From: Catonia carolina
Taxonomy: Eukaryota > Arthropoda > Insecta > Hemiptera > Achilidae
Direction: 5' to 3'
Length of the DNA stretch: 64,000 nt
Assembly: GCA_035578175.1 (NCBI GenBank)
Contig: JAQMRL010000016.1
Coordinates: 3,597,501-3,661,500 of the forward strand
The notes beneath the pieces were generated by a model. That model was given only the letters and a program-made list of their open reading frames with translations, ran no database searches and was not told the origin of the DNA. Positions 32,635 to 42,975 of the stretch are shown piece by piece. A program made the position numbers and the translations under genes. Each line of letters begins with the position of its first letter. Position 1 is the first letter of the stretch.

Positions 32635-32924
32635 AGTTTTATGCAGAATTTCAATGTTCGCAACCATAACACGAGAAACAGAAATGATTATTATGTGGCT
32701 AATCACTCCACAAAATTGTTTGAAAAGAAACCTACTTATGCAGGGAGAAAATTCATGAATAAATTACCCCAATTTTTAAAATGTTGTGATAATTTGCGTT
32801 CCTTTAAAAAAAATCTGAAAAATTACTTAGTTGATCGGTGAAACTTTTTATAGCGTACAAGTATAATCATTACTTTCTTTCTTGATAGTAGTGATACATT
32901 GTGTGATTCTTGTACGTGTTTCAG
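32635..32924 (+). pseudogene. Non-LTR retrotransposon C-terminal fragment, copy 2
   Basis: From the ATG at 32641 the frame reads MQNFNVRNHNTRNRNDYYVA, then NHSTKLFEKKPTYAGRKFMN and FKKNLKNYLVDR, stop at 32841. It is homologous to 11498-11779 in inverse orientation. The 3' UTR runs into the chimeric repeat at 32925. No catalytic residues remain. Confidence 0.65.
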
Positions 32925-33410
32925 GTGTTATAACTAAAATGTCCTATACTCCTCCTGGAGTCTCCAGGACGCAAAAACCCTACACTATCTTGTACAGCAT
33001 AAAAAATTTAGTAAACGTGGCGATTTAAAAAAAATCCTAGGACCAGTTTTTGGAAAATCGCAAAAAAGTGAAAAATTACACAAATAAACTAATACTTCTG
33101 GTTGACTGATTTTGATGAAAATGTTCGTGTCGGGTCCGGCCGTAGTGTATAACTTAAGTTTCAAGGTTCCTGGTTCAAATCCTAGTAAAGATAGTTACTT
33201 TTATACGGATTTGAATACTAGATAGTGGTTGCCAGTGTACTTTGATGGTTGGGGTTCAATTAAACATACTCTCTCAGGAATGGTCGACCTGGGTCAGTAC
33301 AAGACTACACCTAATTTACACGTCATACATATCATCCTCATCTCATTGGGTCATGGGGTTGCTCATTGTTCTCAATTGAACAGATTGCAACGTACACATA
33401 TTAGGAATTA
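32925..33410. repeat. Chimeric repeat, copy 2
   Basis: Same order and junctions as 15065-15407 (non-LTR UTR with CCTGGAGTCTCCAGG, ACT minus-strand middle, SINE-B from box B). Here it continues to the SINE-B 3' end (ACACATATTAGGAATTAAAA), whereas copy 1 stops at TTCAATTAA. In this copy the non-LTR coding end is still attached upstream. Confidence 0.85.
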
Positions 33411-33418
33411 AAAAAAAA

Positions 33419-33638
33419 AGTTTCAAGTTTCAAGTTCGTACGATGTTCCGTTCTTGAAATATTCTGTTCACACACACACTCACGGACACAGACACACACA
33501 CAGACCAATCGCTAAAAACATGTTTGTGTGGGTTGAGGGGGTCTGTTTACGTGTAGATCCGGTGAAAACTGGATTTCTTAAAATCGACATGAAAACAATA
33601 CTTTTCTTCCAATATATTCATATAGGCAAGAGAAAGTA
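33419..33638 (-). mobile_element. ACT-family 5' part
   Basis: Minus orientation from AGTTTCAAGTTTCAAGTTCG to GGCAAGAGAAAGT; only the terminal ~220 bp. It starts the tandem array. Confidence 0.85.
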
Positions 33639-35536
33639 AAAAATTTGGTGTGAAACACTCACACAACTTTCTCTTGCCAATGCAAATAATTAACAAAATA
33701 CCTAACATAAGTAATAAAACATTAGAAATAAACAAAAAATTAACCTCAATAAACATAAGCTTATTTTAATCATGAGTGAAAGACGCAAAATAAATATCAA
33801 CCTGTTTGACTTAAAAATACGGAAAATCGCTCTTTCACGCTAAACTAGGCTCTGTAGAGAAAAATGCTCTAAATAAAAGTTGTAGATCTCTTAATATTCT
33901 ATAAATTTTATTATATACACTTTTGTCGTGAAATGCGTACTAAGGCAAAAAAAATCACACGCACACACACATACAACCAAACGCTAAAACCATGTTTGTG
34001 TGGGTTCAGGGGGTCTGTTTACGTGTAGATCCGGTGAAAACTGGATTTCTTAAAATCGACATGAAAACAATACTTTCCTTCCAATATATTCATATAGGCA
34101 AGACAAAGTAAAATATCTGGTGTGAAACACTCACACAACTTTCTCTTGCCAATGCAAATAATTAACAAAATACCTAACATAAGTAATAAAACATTAGAAA
34201 TAAACAAAAAACTAACCTCAATAAACATAAGCTTATTTTAATCATGAGTGAAAGACGCAAAATAAATATCAACCTGTTTGACTTAAAAATACGGAAAATC
34301 GCTCTTTCACGCTAAACTAGGCTCTGTAGAGAAAAATGCTCTAAATAAAAGTTGTAGATCTCTTAATATTCTATAAATTTTATTATATACACTTTTGTCG
34401 TGAAATGCGTACTAAGGCAAAAAAAAACACACGCGCACACACATACAACCAAACGCTAAAAACATGTTTGTGTGGGTTCAGGGGGTCTGTTTACGTGTAG
34501 ATCCGGTGAAAACTGGATTTCTTAAAATCGACATGAAAACAATACTTTCCTTCCAATATATTCATATAGGCAAGAGAAAGTAAAATATCTGGTGTGAAAC
34601 ACTCACACAACTTTCTCTTGCCAATGCAAATAATTAACAAAATACCTAACATAAGTAATAAAACATTAGAAATAAACAAAAAACTAACCTCAATAAACAT
34701 AAGCTTATTTTAATCATGAGTGAAAGCCGCAAAATAAATATCAACCTGTTTGACTTAAAAATACGGAAAATCGCTCTTTCACGCTAAACTAGGCTCTGTA
34801 GAGAAAAATTCTCTAAATAAAAGTTGTAGATCTCTTAATTTTCTATGAATTTTATTAAATACACTTTTGTCGTGAAATGCGTACTAAGGCAGAAATCTTT
34901 AGAAAATCGATTTTTCACACGCTTTGGTGAGAAAAAAAACAGAAAGTCGCTAATTACCGCTAAGCTAAGCGTTATAAAAAAAATGTTTGATAAATAAAAG
35001 TTGTAAAATTTTAAATTCTCTACAACTTTTATTATATACATTGTTGCGCTGAAATGCACAAAAAAGCAGCAATCTTAAAAAACAATTTTTTTACGCGGAA
35101 ACAGCCTCGCCAGGAATTTCAGTATAAATAGCGCCCTACCCTTTCTTGTAAAGCATAAAAAACTTATTAGGTATATCAGGCGATTTTTAAAAAAATCGTA
35201 GGACCAGTTTTTGAGAAAATCGCAAAAAAGTGAAAAGTTACAAAAATAAACTACTGCTTCTGGTTGACTGATTTTGATGAAAATGTTCGTGTCGGGTCCG
35301 GTCGTAGTGTAGCTATAACTTAGGTTTCAAGTTTCAAGTTCGTACGATGTTCCGTTCGTGAAGTATTCTGTTCACACACACACACTCACAGACACACATA
35401 CAACCAACCGCTAAAAACATGTTTGTGTGGGTTCAGGGGGTCTGTTTACGTGTAGATCCGGTGAAAACTGGATTTGTTAAAATCGACATGAAAACAATAC
35501 TTTCCTTCCAATATATTCATATAGGCAAGAGAAAGT
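33639..35536 (-). repeat. Head-to-tail tandem array of ACT elements, 472-bp units
   Basis: Repeated landmark CTGTTTACGTGTAGATCCGG recurs at about 33543, 34015 and 34487, spacing 472. Each short unit runs from the GGTGTGAAACACTCACACAA end through ACTTTCTCTTGCCAATGC, AACCTGTTTGACTTAAAAAT and TCGTGAAATGCGTACTAAGG. It then jumps directly to ACACACACATACAACCAA and GTTTGTGTGGGTTCAGGGGG, and on to GGCAAGAGAAAGT. The whole central ~500 bp is therefore deleted, identically in two units. The last unit (about 34587-35535) is full length. Units are joined by a single A-run of 4-6 nt. Confidence 0.9.
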
Positions 35537-35902
35537 AAAAAATCGACATGAGAACAATACTTTCCTTCCTATATATTCATATAGGCAAGAGAAAGTAAAA
35601 AATCGACATGGTAACAATACTTTCCCTCCTATATATTCATATAGGCAAGAGAAAGTAAAAAATCGACATGGTAACAATACTTTCCTTCCTATATATTCAT
35701 GTAGGCAAGAGAAAGTAAAAAATCGACATGGTAACAATACTTTCCTTCCTATATATTCATATAGGCAAGAGAAAGTAAAAAATCGACATGGTAACAATAC
35801 TTTCCTTCCTATATATTCATATAGGCAAGAGAAAGTAAAAAATCGACATGATAACAATACTTTCCTTCCTATATATTCATATAGGCAAGAGAAAGTAAAA
35901 AA
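35477..35902 (-). repeat. 60-bp tandem repeat of the ACT 5' terminus, 7 units
   Basis: Seven copies at exactly 60-bp spacing of the ACT end (AATCGACATG, then AACAATACTTTCCTTCCTAT, ATATTCATATAGGCAAGAGA, AAGTAAAA). The first is the native end of the adjoining element; six follow. The first unit has CATGAAAAC, the second CATGAGAAC, the next four CATGGTAAC and the last CATGATAAC. The 126-codon frame across it is a by-product of the 60-bp (20-codon) period. Confidence 0.95.
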
Positions 35903-36389
35903 TGAACGATTCGTGAAAAAGGCAGTTGAGTTTAGGTTGCCGTGTCATGTAATTGGCTAATAGATATACACATAGAGACATACGTACAAGAGTAATTACC
36001 GAGTGAGACTAGAGCAATTGCCACTTCTCACTTACTGACTCAGCAAAGCAAAGTCATTACTTTTTATTTACTCGGTTTTTTCTTAGCTCCACTAATACGA
36101 ATACCTATTCAGTAGTTTATCCGATTACATGGGAGAGTTCACCTATTCAATTCAACGTGTACACTAAAGTATTGTGCTCGTCTCATATTTTATTCATTAA
36201 TAAATCGTTTCTCATTCATATAGCTTACTTACTATCAATGTTACTTACTTTGCGCAGCAATTTTTAATTGGTTTTTATTATTTTGTCGAGTAATCTAAGT
36301 CTGTTGGTTTATTATTTATTATATTACCTACATTTTTTTATTTAGTACTTTCATAAATATTGTGGTTTGTGTTTCTTATTCATATGAAT
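35903..36389. other. Unannotated AT-rich stretch
   Basis: Nothing recognised apart from short CTCACTTACTGACTC-type text. Confidence 0.35.
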
Positions 36390-36501
36390 ATACTACTAGC
36401 ATGTCCCGCCGCAGCTTTGCATTCGAAAATTGGTGAATATTTTTTAAAAATATGTAACAGAAATTGTGTAGCTGCTAGATAGACTGTCTACTAGACTACA
36501 A

Positions 36502-36802
<301 letters not shown>

Positions 36803-36894
36803 AACGTTTTGATAAATTTCCTCGCGTACTTTTCTCACTATTCTAACCAAATCTTCATTAAGGCCCATTCATTTTTGAATTTTTTTTTCATTTG

Positions 36895-37147
36895 TGAATT
36901 ATTTTTATCTGTTTTTTTGTTATCGGGAATTGTACATTATTGACAACTACCCAATTTGATCGCTGCTGCTTTTCGCTGTATTTTTGAAGTGGATTAGACA
37001 TGAGTTTGCACAGGAACCCCCAGTAGAGTTTGTTTACGGATGGCTGTCAGCTGATCACCATACAAAGTCGCTTGCCCAATCGGTGTTACTTAACAAATAA
37101 TAGCGACTTTCTACCAGCTGACTGACTGGGCTGGCCCGGAGGCCATT
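36895..37147 (+). repeat. Family H repeat
   Basis: Matches 51322-51545 in inverse orientation: CCAGTAGAGTTTGTTTACGG-like text, ACCATACAAAGTCGCTTGCC, GTTACTTAACAAATAATAGC, AGCTGACTGACTGGGCTGGC and CCGGAGGCCAT. Class unknown. Confidence 0.7.
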
Positions 37148-37222
37148 GAAAATTTTAAAAAAAATTGTTGCTGTGAATATAAATACAAATTTGCGGTCAG
37201 AATTTCATGAAAATCCGTGCAG

Positions 37223-37867
37223 TACACTGTCTGTCAAAAGTTTAAGGACACCGCGACTTTTCACATTATTGGTTTTTGTCCTTACGCATTTGCTAAACTA
37301 TATAATTGTAAAATATTAGCCAAATAGCCCTTAAAATTAGTAGTATTTCAGCACATATTCCACTTCTCTATCTTTTATACAACTAATTATTGTATTTTCT
37401 TGTTTCAAACAAAAGTCAAATGTACGTCAAATTTTAATTGAAAAATGTTATAACTTTCGAATGGCTACACTCAGACTAACGAATTGGGACTTGCAGGAAA
37501 GGCACTTTGGGCCAGTCTCCTTTTTTAAAAAAAAACACATTTCAAATTGGTCACAGGGTTAAATGCATCAATTTTTTAACTCTGCAGATAAAAAAAGACC
37601 TGTTTTTCTAACTTTGCTGTGTTGGTAATTGTCGCCGTATTAATTTCAAACAGTTATTGCCATTGAATCGGGATCTGAAGAGCTGGTAGCATTGACGAAC
37701 AACTGATTCCCGCCACTTGTAATTTATGCTGTTAAATTTACTAATAGCGAGTTTTACGTTTCTTAACTTGAAAATCTAAAAATGGGCCGCAAGTCGATGA
37801 ATACCACTGTGATGTGGCAAATTTTGGTTTTTTTCATGGCGTCCTTAAACATTTGACAGACACTGTA
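37223..37867. mobile_element. Tc1-like MITE, ~645 bp
   Basis: Inverted ends TACACTGTCTGTCAAAAGTT and TACAGTGTCTGTCAAATGTT (complement), both continuing TAAGGACRCC, about 30 bp. TA at both edges. Removing it restores CCGTGCAGTAGTTTTGGAAA, a standard family K motif. The interior is non-coding. The ends resemble Tc1-group ends (..CAAAAGTTTAAGGAC..). Confidence 0.85.
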
Positions 37868-37926
37868 GTTTTGGAAATTAGCCTGCAAAACACGTTTTGT
37901 CTTTAAAATATTAGTAGGGCTATATA

Positions 37927-38856
37927 CGAGGGTGGCTATTTAATAACGAGACTGACGTAAAAAATTTTATTTTTATTTTATACATAATCACTTATTGTCA
38001 CCTTCAATATACACTCTTTCTCTATCCCTACAACGCTCCATGCGCTTTTTCCATTGTTGGAATCAGTACTGGAAGTCATCTTCTGTGAGCTCCTTCAGGA
38101 CACGTGCCGCTTTCTCTTTTACAGCTTCTACAAACTCAAATATTGTCCCTTTTAATGCAGATTTCACCTTAGGGAACAGGTAGAAGATAATAACGTGTGA
38201 TGAAACGTGGTTTTTTACTTATGATCTGGAAACGAAGCGCCAGTCCATGCACTGGAAGAGCCGAACTTCACTGAGTGCCAAAAAAGCTCGAATGAGCAAG
38301 TCAAAATTTAAATCAATGATGATTGTTTTTTTTTATATCCATGGGATTTTTTACCTTCACTGGGTTCCTGAAGGTCAAACAATTAATCAATATTACTACC
38401 TTGAAATACTTTCTAAAGTACGTCAAAGAGTAAGGAAAAACCGCCCCGAAATATGGAAGAACAAATCATGGGTTCTCCACCAAGACAATGCGCCAGCTCA
38501 TTCCGCGTTATCTGTCAAGACGTTTCTAGCCAAGTACAGCATCTCATTGTTCACACAACATCCACCTTATTCACAAGATCTTGCACCATGTGACTTCTAC
38601 CTGTTCTCTCAGGTGAAATCTGCATTAAAAGAACAAGATTTGAGTTTGTGGAAGCTGTAAAAGAGTAAGCGGCACGTGTCCTGAAGGAGCTGACAGAAGA
38701 TGACTTCCAGCACTGTTTCCAACAATGGAAAATTCGCAGGGAGCGTTGTAGGGATAGAGAGGGAGTGTAAATTGAAGGTGACAATAAGTGATTATGTACA
38801 AAATAAAAATAAATTTTTTTACAACGTCAGTCTCGTTATTTAATAGCCACACCTCG
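37927..38856 (+). mobile_element. Mariner element rearranged into a foldback
   Basis: Terminal text CGAGGGTGGCTATTTAATAA (left) and complement CGAGGTGTGGCTATTAAATA (right) with TATA flanks. The left ~255 bp (37927-38183) is an inverted copy of the element's own 3' end (38560-38856), including the last ~85 transposase codons on the minus strand. The normal 5' end and DNA-binding domain are absent; the plus-strand catalytic half starts abruptly near 38184. Confidence 0.9.
38184..38785 (+). pseudogene. Mariner transposase, catalytic half, frameshifted
   Basis: Plus-strand frame from about 38187: TCDETWFFTYDLETKRQSMH, then WVPEGQTINQYYYLEILSKV, SWVLHQDNAPAHSALSVKTF and PYSQDLAPCDFYLFSQVKSA. The first Asp (DETW), second Asp (HQDN) and third Asp (APCDFYLF) are all visible. 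I count 35 residues between the last two, one more than DD34D, because of an extra residue in ISLFTQHPP; SQD replaces the usual SPD. The frame breaks at about 38635 (one base lost compared with the inverted arm, which still reads GTIFEFVEAVKEKAARVLKE) and would resume as VKE.AARVLKELTEDDFQHC. The N-terminal domain is missing. No function expected. Confidence 0.88.
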
Positions 38857-38884
38857 TATATACTAATTAATAATATTAATATAT

Positions 38885-39255
38885 TATATACTAGACACAA
38901 TTAGGAAAAAACGAATCTCCTTTTTGGGCCATATCCTTAGAACACCGGAGAACAGAGTACTTAGACGACTTATTGAAAGTGTCTGGGATTTTAAAATCGG
39001 TTTAAACTGGACGAAGGAGGTCAAGGAGGACTTGGAAAGGTTTGGGTTGACGCTGGAGGATGTGAGGTTCAAGTCTGAAAGTTATTGAGGGTTGAAGGAT
39101 CTGGCTTTGGAACCGGAAACCAAGACTAGAAGAGTGCAGAGGGTGACGGAAGAACTCCGGGCTCAGAGATTACAAAGAATGAGGGAATACTGGGTAAAGA
39201 TCAGGGCTCAGAGATCAAAGTAGAGTCTTTCATGTTGTGGCTGAAGTGGTCCATT
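38885..39255 (+). pseudogene. Non-LTR reverse transcriptase C-terminal fragment with 3' end
   Basis: Plus strand: RRISFLGHILRTPENRVLRR, LIESVWDFKIGLNWTKEVKE, DLERFGLTLEDVRFKSES, then Y and a stop, then LKDLALEPETKTRRVQRVTE. The FLGHI.R.P..R segment and W.KEV.EDL..G...EDV pattern match C-terminal ends of insect endonuclease-reverse transcriptases. It ends GTGGCCTCACAAG and poly-A at about 39250. A stop interrupts it and the core is missing. Confidence 0.65.
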
Positions 39256-39356
39256 GTGGCCTCACAAGAAAAAAAAAATTATGTATAATAATTATGTATA
39301 TAATTATGTATATAATATTATTAATACGGTATTAATAATATTAGTAAGTTATATAT

Positions 39357-39420
39357 GACTCCAGATTAATAGGAAAATATCAATGTCCGTACATTGACAT
39401 TTTCCTATCAATCTGGAGTC
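39357..39420. repeat. 64-bp imperfect palindrome
   Basis: GACTCCAGATTAATAGGAAA to TTTCCTATCAATCTGGAGTC; arms of about 28 bp with three mismatched positions around a CGTA centre. Confidence 0.95.
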
Positions 39421-39425
39421 CGAGT

Positions 39426-39459
39426 GTAATTTGGCGTCCGTATACGGACGCCAAATTAC
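39426..39459. repeat. 34-bp perfect palindrome
   Basis: Each 17-bp arm is GTAATTTGGCGTCCGTA and its exact complement; no loop. It lies 5 bp from the 64-bp palindrome. Confidence 0.97.
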
Positions 39460-39524
39460 AATCCTTAATAAAAATTTATTGTGACATGGTTTTTGGACGT
39501 AATTTTTTTAAACCATAGGTGTAG

Positions 39525-39750
39525 TACATTGTTACAGGCAACTATATTTATTTTTTGAGAATTTGATTGTTAACCAGAGAAACATAAAAAAATAAATAAA
39601 TTTTGGTACCGGATGCAAAATTGCGGTGTTTTGAACAATTTTATACACCATACTTTGGAGGGTTTCTCACCAGAGTGCTCTAGCATCGCCCCTATGTAAT
39701 AATATACACGTATATTATGTATATTGTCACAGAGATGTCAATTTCTCATC
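39525..39750 (+). repeat. Outer arm (left) of the ~5-kb inverted structure
   Basis: Inverse of 44358-44625. Landmarks: TTTGGAGGGTTTCTCACCAG, AGTGCTCTAGCATCGCCCCT, AATATACACGTATATTATGT and ATTGTCACAGAGATG. The arms differ by few substitutions plus a longer A/T insertion on the right. Confidence 0.85.
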
Positions 39751-40022
39751 TGTTATTGGTTTAATTATTTTTTTATAGAATTAAAAACTCTCTTTTCTGA
39801 TGGACAATTTTTTGGGTTGACAAATTATCGTGGAAGGAAACCGGTGCGAATAGTAGTGTCAACATTAAATTATTGTTATGGCAGGCAGTTTTCTTTCTAA
39901 ATGCGTTGTAAACAGAAGACCATTTTGAAGAGTTATTCTCCGTCGTTCTGTCGTCTTTCATGCATGAGTCCATCTCCCGCCGCTTTGAATTCTTTTTTCA
40001 AATTAGGCATAAACCAACCATC
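39751..40022. other. Unannotated stretch inside the inverted structure
   Basis: A 66-codon minus frame (39773-39973) has no recognisable motif. Confidence 0.3.
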
Positions 40023-40745
40023 AAGGGGGTTTTGACTGAAAATTTTGATTTTTGGTTTTTTATGTTTTTCAATAGTTTAAACCTAGATCTACCGCAAAAA
40101 CATTAAATTACGACAAAAAATTATTTTAATGGGAAAAAATTAAGTTTTTATTAGGTTTATCCTAAACAATTAACATGTCGCCCAGAACAAATATTTTTCA
40201 TATTTTATATTGCTCGTTTTAGTGTAAAAAGAAATTTAATTTATTTAAATATCTGCTTCACTATTTTTAATATTCTCCGCTGTTAGTGGAGCTTTCTACC
40301 AACTGTTGATGGGAAATTAAACTTGTTTGTGTACATTTTGCTTTTAATTTGTGCCTTTTCCTGTAAATTTAGATTTTTAACACTTGAGTACCTACGTTTT
40401 TCTCAGAAACCATTTAACCTACCTGGCTAAAATTTTTACCATTTAATTATAATGTAGCCTACATGCACATTCACCGATATTGTTTTTACTTCCTCCGGTG
40501 CTCAAAAAAATTAGTAATATGCAAAAAATGTAGGAAAAAATTGTAAAAATTTTATGTTTTTCGTTATTCTTTTAAAAACTTTATAGTCCAACAGATTAAA
40601 TTGAAAAAAATCAGTAGCTAAAACCACCCTACAACTATAACTATAAGTGTGTAAAGTTTAATTTTCGTATCTTTTACCAATCCTATGAAAAATGTACCTA
40701 AAAATAGGAAATTTAAAATTGGCGGGATACAAAGTACAGTCTCCT
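40023..40745 (+). mobile_element. Family E element, complete
   Basis: AAGGGGGTTTTGACTGAAAA to AAAGTACAGTCTCCTC, TTAA at the right (40746), left flank ATCA (decayed TTAA). 723 bp. It lacks the R insert found at 16138 and so is the empty site. Confidence 0.8.
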
Positions 40746-40801
40746 CTTAAAGATTCCATGAACAATATCTTTAGTAATTTGTTTGCGGTTTTTGTTTAGT
40801 A

Positions 40802-41176
40802 CCCACCGGGTTGGTCTATTGGTAAAGTCGTAGCTGCGAGTCAGTTGTTCAATAGCTGATTTTCGGAGCTGTAGGTTCACTGCGAAATCAGTGAACTGCG
40901 AAAATCAGCTGTTTAACAGCTGATTTTTGGAGACGAACGTTCCTAGTTCAAATCCCAGTAAAGTTAGTTATTTTATACGGATTTGAATACTAAGACAGTG
41001 GTTACCGATGTACTTTGATGGTTGGGGTTCAATTAACCATACTCAGTGAGTGTGTCTGTAGAAGACTACACAGTCTCATTTACACGTCATACACATCATC
41101 CTCATCTGATTGGGTCATATGGTTGCTTATTGTTCTGAATTGAACAGATTGCAACGTACACACATTAGGGATAAAA
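40802..41176 (+). mobile_element. SINE-B copy with duplicated palindrome region
   Basis: CCCACCGGGTTGGTCTATTG head. The segment from the palindrome to the GGTTC of box B is present twice (AATAGCTGATTTTCGGAGCT, then AAAATCAGCTG and AACAGCTGATTTTTGGAGAC), adding about 60 bp. Confidence 0.88.
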
Positions 41177-41379
41177 CAAAAAGATATTTGTTTAGTAATT
41201 TGTTAACATATATTGTCAAGATTTTTCAATATTACACCGCCAGACAATCGTCGAATATTTCCTGATTTCGCTTACGATATGAGAGAAGAATGCGCATTTT
41301 GCTTTTTGTCCACTGTCTCTGCAAAATGATTCTCAGTGCAGTTCTATTCTTCTATATCACGTCATGTCACGTCATGTAT
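41177..41379. other. Unannotated stretch
   Basis: Nothing recognised except tandem GTCATGTCAC-type text just before the TIR element. Confidence 0.3.
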
Positions 41380-42282
41380 AGTCTGTCTACTGTAAGAGTA
41401 CTCCGCGTGAGGCGAGCGCCTATAGATTGTAAACGAAAGTTTTACTCTTATTAGCGCGTATCTACTTTTCCGCATGACAATTTCTTGCGCTACGTTCCAT
41501 CATAATCATAAAAATCTACAATCTACGTCCAGCTAAAATAAACAATCCTATAAGCGTTTTCAATTACAACCTTTAGATTACTTGTAATTATTGTAGTTTC
41601 ATAAAGAGACTCCTTAATTAATTATTTTAACCGTTACATTTAACAAAACAATTTTTTTCTACTTTTTAATGTTTGCCACTTTTATGTTTGAGAAACTCAA
41701 CACATTTACTATCAGGCATGTTAACAAAACAGAGCTTACAAAACTTTTCAACTTCAGTCTACGAAGAAAATCGGAACGAACCAAAACAATACCAAAAGAT
41801 AACTGATGAAACTAAGCAAGTGCAAACAGTCGTATTAAACTAGTCACAGACATTAATTATAATGATATGAAGTAAACAATCTGAAATCATAAACAACGAA
41901 TAACTGGAATTGTTTTCTCTCCTGTATAATTCAAGCGCATTGGTCTTATTTTATTACTTGTGACCAAAAATACAACTGAGTCTTTATTAAAAACCTACTT
42001 ATCATAAATAATAATGTAATAATAGTAAATAATATAACGAAAAATAACAATGTAAGAGTAACAATAGTAAAAGTTTTAGTTATTAATGGTAAACTAATAT
42101 TCGATTTATAAAATATTTTCTAGCAGATGAATTGAACGTGTTTTCATTATTATATTAAGCTTAGAGCGAAATAGTGTTGTATGGATTTTTTTTTGATCAT
42201 GCTGTGCGTATTTTTGATTAATGCGCATGCTCACTTGTGTTGCTGGTTGCATACGTCGGAGTACTCTTAGCGTAGACAGACT
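41380..42282. mobile_element. TIR element, ~0.9 kb, no coding capacity
   Basis: Inverted ends AGTCTGTCTACTGTAAGAGT (left) and AGTCTGTCTACGCTAAGAGT (complement of right), both continuing ACTCCG; about 26 bp with three mismatches. TA occurs at both flanks. Interior AT-rich with no frame of interest. A MITE-like DNA transposon of unknown superfamily. Confidence 0.75.
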
Positions 42283-42339
42283 CTAGGTGGTGTCGCCTCA
42301 TTTAATAGTTGTAGCAGTTTTACAAAAGAAGCAGTTTTA

Positions 42340-42975
42340 CTCCTTCTCCTTTCTGTCTTTCTCCTTCACCGCGGTTTACTTGTCTTCCCCTCCTTTATTT
42401 TGTCTACCTCCTTCACCGCGATTTATTTGTCTTCCCCTTCACCATTCTGCCCCCCCTTTCGCGGTTTATTTGTCTTCCTCTTCACCATTCTGTCTTCCTC
42501 CTTCACCGCGGTTTATTTGCCTTCCCCTGCTCCTTTCGGCCTTCCTACTTCACCGCGGTTTATTTGTCTTCCTCCCTCGCCTTTCTGTCTTTCTCCTTCA
42601 CCTAGGCTTATTTGTCTCCCTCTCCTCCCTTCTGTCATCCTCCTTCACCGCGGTTTATGTGGCTTCCTCCCTCTCCTTGCTGTTTTCTCCTTCACTGCAG
42701 TTTATTTGTCTTCCTCCCTCTCCTTTCTGTCTTTCTCCTTCACCTAGGCTTATTTGACTCCCTCCCCTCCCTTCTGTCTTCCTCCTTCACCGCGGTTTAT
42801 GTGGCTTCTTCCTTCTTTTTGCTGTCTTGCTCCTTCACCGCGGTTTATTTGTCTCCCTCCCCTCCTTTCTGTCTTCTCCTTCACCGCGGCTTATTTGTCT
42901 TCCTCCCTCTACGTTCTGTCTTCCTCCTTCACCGCGGTTTATGTGGCTTCCTCCATCTCCTGTCTGTATCCTTCT
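42340..42975 (+). repeat. 48-bp minisatellite, left array
   Basis: Units of about 45-48 bp: CTTCCTCCTTCACCGCGG, TTTATTTGTCTTCC, then CTCTCCTTTCTGT. Some units have GTGGCTTCC in place of TTGTCTTCC, or CACCTAGGCTTATTTG. The 16-codon period leaves long open frames reading like FLLHRGLFVFLP; these are not genes. Confidence 0.95.

Noticed and set aside
33547..34700. Three near-identical 69-codon frames (MFIEVSFLFISNVLLLMLGI)
   Set aside because: Hydrophobic, but they are the same non-coding ACT end repeated in tandem; other ACT copies break the frame.
35477..35857. 126-codon frame [17 protein letters not shown] with 20-residue repeats
   Set aside because: Arises from the 60-bp tandem of the ACT terminus; translation artefact.
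35477..35902. 60-bp regular repeats as a CRISPR array
   Set aside because: The whole 60-bp unit is repeated with no unique spacers, in a eukaryotic context.
42340..42975. TTCACCGCGG repeats as a CRISPR-like array
   Set aside because: No variable spacers of uniform size; a variable minisatellite.
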